A program made the translations under genes and the position numbers. A stretch of DNA of 6,641 bases, taken from NCBI GenBank assembly GCA_021791235.1, contig JAJYXA010000178.1, positions 1 to 6,641 on the forward strand, given 5' to 3'. Shown piece by piece: positions 1 to 4,981 of the stretch. This DNA is from Pseudomonadota bacterium (lineage in GTDB: Bacteria > Pseudomonadota > Gammaproteobacteria > Burkholderiales > Thiobacillaceae). The notes under the pieces were generated by a model. That model was not told the origin of the DNA and ran no database searches. It saw only the letters and a program-made list of their open reading frames with translations. Each line of letters opens with the position of its first letter. The stretch's first letter is position 1.

Positions 1-40
1 GATTGGAAAAATCCGGCGCGCGGTCTCCCGCTTTCAACAT
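1..40 (-). CDS. Peroxiredoxin-like protein (AhpC/TSA family), N-terminal fragment
   Basis: Only the first 13 codons are present; the gene runs off the left edge. Read leftward from an ATG at 40-38 they give MLKAGDRAPDFSN. This matches the usual opening of AhpC/TSA and Bcp-type peroxiredoxins, where a short strand is followed by the G-(D/x)-x-A-P-D-F motif. Such enzymes reduce peroxides in the cytoplasm with a cysteine that lies beyond this fragment, so the catalytic residue cannot be checked. A good ribosome site (GGAG, 5 nt before the ATG) supports a real start. The gene is divergent from roxA across 72 bp. The subfamily cannot be told from 13 residues, and another thioredoxin-fold protein such as a TlpA/ResA-like one is possible. 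Confidence 0.6.
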   Translation of the reverse strand, partial: MLKAGDRAPDFSN

Positions 41-69
41 GGGGGCTCCACCACGCAAATTTCGGCAGC

Positions 70-75
70 ATTCTA
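70..75 (-). promoter_or_regulatory. Possible -10 box for the leftward peroxiredoxin-like gene
   Basis: On the minus strand this hexamer reads TAGAAT, one mismatch from TATAAT. It would start a transcript about 22 nt before the ATG at 40, leaving room for the GGAG ribosome site. No good -35 hexamer is visible at 16-18 nt spacing, so this is a tentative call that rests on one hexamer. Confidence 0.3.
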
Positions 76-99
76 ACAGGGAGCGCCCGATCACATCGT

Positions 100-105
100 T
101 ATAAT
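100..105 (+). promoter_or_regulatory. Perfect TATAAT -10 box directly in front of roxA
   Basis: The hexamer TATAAT ends only 7 nt before the A of the roxA ATG. A transcript starting the usual 6-8 nt downstream would begin at or next to the start codon, giving a leaderless or nearly leaderless mRNA. This fits the absence of any Shine-Dalgarno sequence upstream of that ATG. The -35 region at 17-nt spacing (CAGGGA) is poor, so the promoter may need an activator or may be weak. Confidence 0.5.
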
Positions 106-112
106 TCCGCGC

Positions 113-1228
113 ATGACGACGACCCTGCTTGGCGGCCTGAGCCCCGCCCGTTTCCTGCGCGATGTCTGGCACAAGCGCCCGCTCCTGATCCGCAACGCGG
201 TGCCGGGCTTTACCGGCCTCTTGACGCCCGGCGAGATGCAACGGCTGGCCTGCCGCGACGATGTCGAGTCGCGCCTGATCCAGGGCAGCGGCACCCGCTG
301 GCAGCTCGATCACGGCCCGTTCGGCAGAAGCGGCTTCAAACGCCTGCCCAAAACCGGGTGGACGCTGCTGGTGCAGTCGCTCAACCACGTCCTGCCCGAA
401 GCCGACGCGCTGCTGGCGCGCTTCAGCTTCATCCCGCACGCCCGACTCGACGACCTGATGGTGAGCTACGCCGTGCCCGGCGGCAGTGTGGGACCGCACT
501 TCGATTCCTACGACGTCTTCCTGCTGCAGGGCCAGGGGCATCGCCGCTGGCAGATCAGCACGCAATCCGATCCGGCCCTGCTGGACGATGCGCCGCTGAA
601 AATCCTGCGCCATTTCAAGGCCGAAGAAGAGTGGGTGCTCGGCCCCGGCGACATGCTCTACCTGCCGCCGCACGTCGCGCATTACGGCGTCGCCGAAGAC
701 GCCTGCATGACCTATTCGATCGGCTTTCGCGCCCCCACATCCGAAGAACTGGCGCACGGTTTCCTGATGCATCTGCAGGACACGCTCACGCTGGAAGGCC
801 GCTACGCCGATCCCGATTTGCGACTGCAAAGCCACCCCGGCGAAATCAGCCGGGCGATGCTGGCGCAGATCGAAGACATGATCGCCAACATCAAATGGAG
901 CAAGCGCGACATCGCCGAGTTTTCCGGACGCTATCTGTCCGAACCCAAGCCGAATGTGTTCTTCGATCCGCCCGAAGCACCGCTCAGCCGCGCGGGCTTC
1001 AACAAGGAGGCCAACAGGAAGGGGGTGGCGCTCAATCCCAAATCGCGCCTGCTGTTCGCAGGCGGACGTTTTTTCATCAATGGCGAGGCCTTTACGCCGG
1101 CAGCCGACGAAACCGCCGCGCTGGAGCGACTGGCCGATCGGCGCCATCTCGCGCCGCCCTTGCCCGCCGCGCTGCGCGAGCGCTTCTATGACTGGTACGA
1201 AGCCGGCTGGCTGGAGATCGACGCATGA
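113..1228 (+). CDS. roxA: Cupin/JmjC-type 2-oxoglutarate oxygenase, predicted ribosomal protein L16 arginine hydroxylase (RoxA/YcfD)
   Basis: The 371-residue product is of the usual size for the YcfD/RoxA family, whose E. coli member uses Fe(II) and 2-oxoglutarate to hydroxylate an arginine of ribosomal protein L16. An N-terminal segment (LSPARFLRDVWHKRPLLI) precedes the double-stranded beta-helix. The iron triad is visible as H129 and D131 (GPHFD) and H190 (LPPHVAH). R144 (GHRRW) falls where E. coli YcfD has its 2-oxoglutarate-binding arginine. The stretch YSIGFRAPTSEEL (201-213) is also family-typical, and the C-terminal third corresponds to the dimerisation and winged-helix parts. The ATG at 113 is preferred because family homology begins within a few residues of it, although it has no ribosome site. 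The next gene overlaps by 4 nt. The L16 substrate is inferred from the family, not seen here. Confidence 0.88.
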   Translation: MTTTLLGGLSPARFLRDVWHKRPLLIRNAVPGFTGLLTPGEMQRLACRDDVESRLIQGSGTRWQLDHGPFGRSGFKRLPKTGWTLLVQSLNHVLPEADALLARFSFIPHARLDDLMVSYAVPGGSVGPHFDSYDVFLLQGQGHRRWQISTQSDPALLDDAPLKILRHFKAEEEWVLGPGDMLYLPPHVAHYGVAEDACMTYSIGFRAPTSEELAHGFLMHLQDTLTLEGRYADPDLRLQSHPGEISRAMLAQIEDMIANIKWSKRDIAEFSGRYLSEPKPNVFFDPPEAPLSRAGFNKEANRKGVALNPKSRLLFAGGRFFINGEAFTPAADETAALERLADRRHLAPPLPAALRERFYDWYEAGWLEIDA

Positions 1229-1695
1229 ATACCTTTGAAACCCCCGCCGAATTCCGCACCGCATTCGACGCGCTGCTGGGAAAGACGCAACGTCAACTGA
1301 GACTCTATGACCATGACTTGAGCCTGCTCGACATCGACCATGCGCCGCGCCACGCTGCCCTGCGCGCGCTGTGCGTGACGGGCGGCGGCCGCCGCATCGA
1401 GCTGCTGCTCGACGACATCAGCCTCGTGGCCCGCAAGCATCCCCGCCTGATGCAGCTGGTGCGCGACTTCGGCCACGTCCTCGAAATCCGCCAGGCCGAT
1501 CCCGACGCGCCGCGTCCCGATGAGGCTTTCGTGCTCGCCGACCGCCACGGCGTGCTGCTGCGCGCCGACAAGGCCGCGGTGCGTGGCACGCTCCACCTGG
1601 ACGACGCGCGCGACGCCGTATTGCTGAATCAGAGTTTCGATGGCATGTGGCAGCGTTCGCCGGCCGGCGTGTCGGCGACGACGCTGGGGCTGTAA
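1225..1695 (+). CDS. DUF7931-like protein of unknown function
   Basis: This encodes 156 residues with no signal peptide or membrane segment, so it is probably cytoplasmic. Its start ATG overlaps the roxA stop (ATGA), and a GGAG ribosome site lies 8 nt upstream inside roxA, so the two are very likely co-translated. The pattern resembles the DUF7931 family of proteobacterial proteins: a helical start, 'LRLYDHDLSLLDI' near residue 26, an arginine/leucine-rich strand (RRIELLLDDISLVARKHPRL), a 'FVLADRHGVLLR' strand near 102, and a final 'FDGMWQRS'. The alternation of short strands and helices is reminiscent of half a phospholipase D-like fold, but I see no HxKxxxxD motif, so catalysis of that kind is unlikely. 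The pairing with roxA suggests a related role but does not reveal it. Family recognition is from memory of the pattern. Confidence 0.8.
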   Translation: MNTFETPAEFRTAFDALLGKTQRQLRLYDHDLSLLDIDHAPRHAALRALCVTGGGRRIELLLDDISLVARKHPRLMQLVRDFGHVLEIRQADPDAPRPDEAFVLADRHGVLLRADKAAVRGTLHLDDARDAVLLNQSFDGMWQRSPAGVSATTLGL

Positions 1696-1761
1696 GGTTT
1701 AACCTAAATTCCTCACCACAGAGACACAGAGAAAGACAAGAAATCAATACTTCGCACATGG

Positions 1762-1784
1762 CCACTCACCCGAGAGGTGACTGG
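1762..1784. other. Hairpin inside the intergenic repeat
   Basis: CCACTCACC (1762-1770) can pair with GGTGACTGG (1776-1784) around a 5-nt loop CGAGA, giving eight pairs with one C-C mismatch. It sits about 70 nt past the stop of the DUF7931-like gene. No T-run follows directly on either strand, so it is not a classical intrinsic terminator, though it could help end or protect the converging transcripts. Confidence 0.5.
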
Positions 1785-1825
1785 GTATCACGATGCAAGT
1801 CTTTGTTTTTTCCTCTGTGTCCCAA

Positions 1826-1846
1826 GGGATACCGTCCCTGCGGGAC
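1826..1846. other. Two competing short hairpins inside the intergenic repeat
   Basis: TCCC at 1835-1838 can pair either with GGGA at 1826-1829 or, as part of GTCCC (1834-1838), with GGGAC at 1842-1846 around a 3-nt loop. The second form is the stronger (5 bp, loop TGC). The two are mutually exclusive. They lie between the two right-hand CTCTGTG copies of the larger element. Confidence 0.4.
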
Positions 1847-1878
1847 ATATCTCTGTGCCTCTGTGGTTCAAATGCGGT

Positions 1879-2688
1879 TTAAAGCCCGCTCAGCCAGTCC
1901 AGTTCGGGCTCGCTGAAGCCCGCTGCGCGGCGCGCGGCCAGATTGAACGGCGGCCTCAGCGGCGGCGCATCGTATTCGACCAGCAACCGGCGAAACGTCG
2001 CCTCGGGTTCCAGGCCGCGCGCCGCGCACAACCAGCCGAACCAGCGGCTGCCGACGGCGACGTGGCCGATCTCGTCGCGTTCGATGACGGCGAGAATCTC
2101 GACCATGCGCAGGTCGTTCACGGCCTTCAGTTTGTCGACGATCAGCGGCGTGGCGTCGAGCCCGCGCGCTTCCAGCACGCGCGGCACCAGCGCCATGCGC
2201 ACCAGCGGATCGTGCGCGGTTTTCAGCGCCATCTCCCACAGGCCGCCGTGCGCGGGGAAGTCGCCGTAGGCGACACCCAGCGTCGCCAGGTGCGCGTTCA
2301 GCAGATCGAAGTGCAGCGCTTCCTCGTCGACCACCCGCAGCCAGTCGGCGTAATACGCCGGCGGCATGCCGGCAAAGCGGTGGGCGGCGTCGAGCGCCAG
2401 GTTGATCGCGTTGAATTCGATATGCGCCAGCGCATGGATGAGCGCGGCGCGGCCGGGCGGGGTGTCGGCGCGGCGGCGCGGCACTTTTTGCGGCGGAATC
2501 AGTTCGGGTTTCTCCGGTTGCCCCGGCCGGTCGATCGGCGTGCGGGCGGCGTCGGCCGCAACATCCAGACGGCCGGCCTGCCAGTCCGCAACCAGCGCGT
2601 GCGCGCAGGCGACCTTGGCCGCCGGCTCCCTCGTCTGCAGGCAGGCAGCGAGCCGCCCGGGCAGCGGCGCTAGCGCCGGTCCACCCAC
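1879..2688 (-). CDS. DUF455 ferritin-like protein, predicted di-iron protein
   Basis: The 269-residue product is a soluble, mostly helical protein of the DUF455 family within the ferritin-like/MiaE-like superfamily. Four helices carry the expected ligand pattern: E91 (HALAHIEFNAI), E123 with H126 (DEEALHF), E173 (RVLEARGLDATP) and E206 with H209 (ERDEIGHVA). This is a full E...ExxH...E...ExxH set, so a carboxylate-bridged di-iron centre is likely. The substrate is unknown. Some relatives of this fold hydroxylate modified tRNA, but nothing here points to one reaction. The start is a GTG at 2688 that lies inside the end of lptG, giving a 19-nt overlap, with a weak AGG 6 nt upstream. This makes it the third gene of the lptF-lptG unit and probably translationally coupled. 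The stop codon falls in the edge of the intergenic repeat. Confidence 0.82.
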   Translation of the reverse strand: MGGPALAPLPGRLAACLQTREPAAKVACAHALVADWQAGRLDVAADAARTPIDRPGQPEKPELIPPQKVPRRRADTPPGRAALIHALAHIEFNAINLALDAAHRFAGMPPAYYADWLRVVDEEALHFDLLNAHLATLGVAYGDFPAHGGLWEMALKTAHDPLVRMALVPRVLEARGLDATPLIVDKLKAVNDLRMVEILAVIERDEIGHVAVGSRWFGWLCAARGLEPEATFRRLLVEYDAPPLRPPFNLAARRAAGFSEPELDWLSGL

Positions 2689-3743
2689 CGGATGCCTGCC
2701 AATGCGATGGCCAGAAAGATCAGCAGCGGCAGGATCGCCACCACGACAGCGGGCCAGTCATTCAGCAAACCGAGGTGACCGAACAGACGGCTCAGCAGAT
2801 GGAAGCCGAGACCGGCCAGAATGCCGATGAAAATCTTGCCGCTGGTGCCGCCGGCACGCGGCCCCTGGATGGCGAACGGCATGGCGATCAGCATCATGAT
2901 CGGGATGACGAAGGGGCTGATGAATTTCGACCACAAGGCGAGTTCGTAACGCGTCGCTTTCTGGTTGTTTTCCTTGAGGTGCGCCACGTAGCGCCATAAG
3001 GTACGCGCCGACATCTTTTCCGGTGCGACCAGCAACACGCTGAGGATGTCGGGCGTCAACACCGATTGCCAGTCCTGGCGCGCGCTGCGCGTCGCCCGAA
3101 TGCCGTCGCTGCCGAAGCGCGTTTCCATGACCTGCTGCAAATCCCAGGTCTGGCCGCCGCGCCAGCCGGCCTGTTCGGCGGCGCGGATCCAGCTCAGGCT
3201 GCCCTCGGCATCGAAGCCGTAAATCTCGATGCCACGCAGGGTATTGTCGGGCATCACTTCGCGCACATTGATGAAGGCGCTGCCGTCCTTGACCCACAGT
3301 CCGGAGCGGAATTGCTGCGCCACCACCGAACGGGTGGCCAGCAGTTTGTAGCGCTGCGCGGCCTGTTCCGACCACGGTGCCACGTATTCGCCGAGCACCA
3401 GCACCAGCAGCGACAGCAACACGCCGATCAGCGCGAAATACCCCGCCACCCGCCAGTTGGACAGGCCCGATACGCGCATCACCGCATATTCCGAATTGCC
3501 CACCAGGCGCGACAGCGCGAACAGCGTGCCGATCAGCGCCGCCACCGGCAGGATTTCATACAGATGCCCGGGGACATTGAGCGCCACCACCACGACAGCC
3601 TGTCCCAGGCCGTAATCGTTGCGTCCCAGGCTGCCGAGTTCCTGCATCACGTCGAAAAACGCGAACAACACCATCAGCGCCAGCAACACGAAGCCCGACG
3701 CCACCAGCACCTGCCCTGCCAGATAACGCGCAAGCAGCGTCAT
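2670..3743 (-). CDS. lptG: LPS export ABC transporter permease LptG
   Basis: The 357-residue inner-membrane protein has the YjgP/YjgQ layout. Three membrane segments lie at about residues 9-31, 58-80 and 97-120. They are followed by a periplasmic beta-jellyroll domain (about 130-260, containing 'SGLWVKDGSAFINV' and 'LRGIEIYGFD'), then three more segments at about 272-292, 302-322 and 330-352. With LptF and the ATPase dimer LptB it extracts lipopolysaccharide from the inner membrane and passes it to LptC/LptA. The 'SEYAVMRVSGLSNWRV' stretch (84-99) after the second segment is the cytoplasmic coupling region that contacts LptB. The ATG at 3743 overlaps the lptF stop by 4 nt and has a strong GGGAGG ribosome site 5 nt upstream. 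It is called LptG rather than LptF because it is the second gene of the pair and has the longer 'RYLAGQVLVASGFVLL' N terminus typical of LptG. Confidence 0.92.
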   Translation of the reverse strand: MTLLARYLAGQVLVASGFVLLALMVLFAFFDVMQELGSLGRNDYGLGQAVVVVALNVPGHLYEILPVAALIGTLFALSRLVGNSEYAVMRVSGLSNWRVAGYFALIGVLLSLLVLVLGEYVAPWSEQAAQRYKLLATRSVVAQQFRSGLWVKDGSAFINVREVMPDNTLRGIEIYGFDAEGSLSWIRAAEQAGWRGGQTWDLQQVMETRFGSDGIRATRSARQDWQSVLTPDILSVLLVAPEKMSARTLWRYVAHLKENNQKATRYELALWSKFISPFVIPIMMLIAMPFAIQGPRAGGTSGKIFIGILAGLGFHLLSRLFGHLGLLNDWPAVVVAILPLLIFLAIALAGIRWVDRR

Positions 3744-4819
3744 GCATGCCTCCCGCGCGGAGCATATTGCCGATTGCGCTGGTAAAACAGGGCGGCCGCG
3801 GCGAACAGCATCAGCAGGTGCGAAGCGGACATTCCCACCCAGGGATTGAGCTTTTCCTGCGCCACCCAGGCCTGCGACAGCGACAGCAGGTTGTTGTAGA
3901 CGAAATACAGCAGCAGCGCGATCACCAGGCCGTAGGAGCGGCGCGCCCGCGTGTTGACATAACTCAGCGGAATGGCCATGACGGCGAGAATCAGCGCCGA
4001 GACCGGCACGCCCAGCCGCCACAGCAGTTCGGCGCGCGCAGGCGGGGCGGCGTCGGCCAGCAGCGCGTCCACCGGCGCCTGGCGGACGCCGGTTTCCCCG
4101 GCGCCGGCGGCAAGCGGATCGAGCCGCATCCAGTAACGCTCGAACTTCACGATGCGGTAGTCGAGCTGGCCGGGCGTGCCTTCGTAGCGGCGCCCGTCCT
4201 TGAACACCAGGTAGCGCGAGCCGTCGGGCAGCCGGGTGTGATTGCCTTCGCGCGCCACCACCAGGCCGAGCTGGCCGTCGATGCGAGACTGCATGAACAC
4301 GTTGCGCACGATGCCGGTCAGCGGGTTGAGCGACTCGACGTAATAGACGCGCTGACTGGAGCCGGATTCGGCAAACAGGCCGGGGACGATCAGCGCGCTT
4401 TCGCTGCGGCTCTTCAGGTCCTGGCGATATTCGTTTTTCTTGGTCTGCATCCACGGGTTGAGCACCAGCGTCAGCAGCAGGATGACCAGCGAAAACGGCA
4501 CCGCGAAGACCAGCACCGGCCGCATCCACTGCGTCAGCGACAGGCCGGCGTTGAGCCAGATGACCATTTCGCTGTCTCGCCACATGCGCGACAAGGGCAG
4601 CAATACGCCGGCAAACAGCGCAATCGTCATCAATACCGGCAAAAAATACAGCAGCGAGAATCCAAGGAAGGCGAACACCGCCTCGTTGGCAAGCTCGCCG
4701 CGCGCCACGTCGCCGAGCAGACGGATGAACAGCACCACCAGCGCGATCGCGATCAGCACCGTCAGCACGGCGCCGGTGGTGAGGCCCATCTCGCGGGTCA
4801 GCGCGCGGCGATAGAGCAT
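3740..4819 (-). CDS. lptF: LPS export ABC transporter permease LptF
   Basis: The 359-residue inner-membrane partner of LptG has the same plan. Membrane segments lie at about 13-35, 48-76 and 99-121. The periplasmic jellyroll domain spans about 125-262 (with 'LIVPGLFAESGSSQRVYYVE' and 'GRRYEGTPGQLDYRIVKFERY'). The last three segments are at about 267-287, 294-316 and 327-346. 'WRDSEMVIWLNAGLSLTQW' (80-98) is the conserved cytoplasmic stretch thought to couple to LptB, and it closely parallels the one in LptG. The ATG at 4819, with GGAA 6 nt upstream, gives the usual family start (MLYRRALTREM). An in-frame ATG at 4864 would add 15 charged residues with no homologous look and is less likely. The gene is divergent from pepA, a widely conserved arrangement, and is the first gene of the lptF-lptG-DUF455 unit. 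Confidence 0.93.
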   Translation of the reverse strand: MLYRRALTREMGLTTGAVLTVLIAIALVVLFIRLLGDVARGELANEAVFAFLGFSLLYFLPVLMTIALFAGVLLPLSRMWRDSEMVIWLNAGLSLTQWMRPVLVFAVPFSLVILLLTLVLNPWMQTKKNEYRQDLKSRSESALIVPGLFAESGSSQRVYYVESLNPLTGIVRNVFMQSRIDGQLGLVVAREGNHTRLPDGSRYLVFKDGRRYEGTPGQLDYRIVKFERYWMRLDPLAAGAGETGVRQAPVDALLADAAPPARAELLWRLGVPVSALILAVMAIPLSYVNTRARRSYGLVIALLLYFVYNNLLSLSQAWVAQEKLNPWVGMSASHLLMLFAAAALFYQRNRQYAPRGRHA

Positions 4820-4835
4820 CGGGCGTTCCGGAAAG

Positions 4836-4852
4836 CGTTCGCGACACGAACG
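4836..4852. promoter_or_regulatory. Perfect inverted repeat between lptF and the pepA promoter
   Basis: CGTTCG (4836-4841) and CGAACG (4847-4852) form a perfect 6-bp inverted repeat with a 5-nt spacer. It ends 5 bp before the pepA -35 hexamer and 17 bp before the lptF start codon. It could be an operator that touches both divergent genes, or a hairpin in the lptF leader RNA near its ribosome site. No known regulator motif is recognised. Confidence 0.4.
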
Positions 4853-4857
4853 GACTT

Positions 4858-4887
4858 TTGACATTCCGCCGCGCCCGCGCCAATAAT
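4858..4887 (+). promoter_or_regulatory. Predicted sigma70-type promoter of pepA
   Basis: A perfect -35 hexamer TTGACA (4858-4863) is followed after 18 bp by AATAAT (4882-4887), one mismatch from TATAAT. Transcription would start near 4894, leaving a leader of roughly 88 nt before the pepA ATG. The leader contains two small GC-rich hairpins (CGCCG/CGGCG at 4902-4916 and CGCC/GGCG at 4935-4946) and a run of seven T at 4965-4971. I saw no comparably good promoter on the minus strand for lptF. Confidence 0.6.
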
Positions 4888-4981
4888 CGCCCAATCGGCA
4901 ACGCCGACCCTCGGCGCGACCATCCAACCGGCTACGCCTGACGGCGACGCAGCGGCAAATTGTATTTTTTTGAGCACAGAC

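Larger units (their letters stand above)
1696..1880. repeat. Intergenic inverted-repeat element of the 'CACAGAGACACAGAG' type
   Basis: This element fills the gap between two convergent genes. The left arm, ACCACAGAGACACAGAG at 1715-1731, pairs with CTCTGTGCCTCTGTGGT at 1851-1867 (16 of 17 positions complementary). A second right-hand copy, CTCTGTGTC at 1813-1821, is the exact complement of 1723-1731, so the left arm has two alternative partners. Outside the arms, TTTAA-containing ends (1698-1702 and 1878-1882) continue the inverted similarity. The interior holds two more hairpins and an A/T-rich tract unlike the GC-rich genes around it. Motifs of this kind recur between genes in many environmental proteobacteria, as far as I recall. 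No transposase is encoded, so it would be non-autonomous or simply a folded RNA/DNA structure between gene ends. Confidence 0.7.

Noticed and set aside
1762..1784. Intrinsic terminator for the convergent genes
   Set aside because: The stem is good but no T-run follows on either strand at the right distance, so I list it only as a hairpin.
1777..2673. Plus-strand open frame of about 300 codons across the repeat and the DUF455 gene
   Set aside because: It is antisense to a well-supported DUF455 gene, rich in Arg/Gln/Val/Gly, and begins in the repeat. The short Cys/Phe/Leu-rich peptide read from the repeat is a by-product of the CTCTGTG motif.
3746..4861. Plus-strand 371-codon open frame opposite lptF
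   Set aside because: Its translation is dominated by His/Gln/Arg, the complement of membrane-protein codons. It has no domain and no ribosome site, so it is a shadow.
3744..4901. Upstream extension of the lptG frame by nearly 390 codons
   Set aside because: This is an alternate frame of lptF with low-complexity Arg/Ala/Gly-rich translation. The true LptG start at 3743 has a strong ribosome site and the family N terminus.
4864..4910. Dedicated lptF promoter on the minus strand
   Set aside because: Candidates such as GATTAT near 4885 lack a matching -35 at 16-18 nt, so no call is made even though a promoter must exist nearby.
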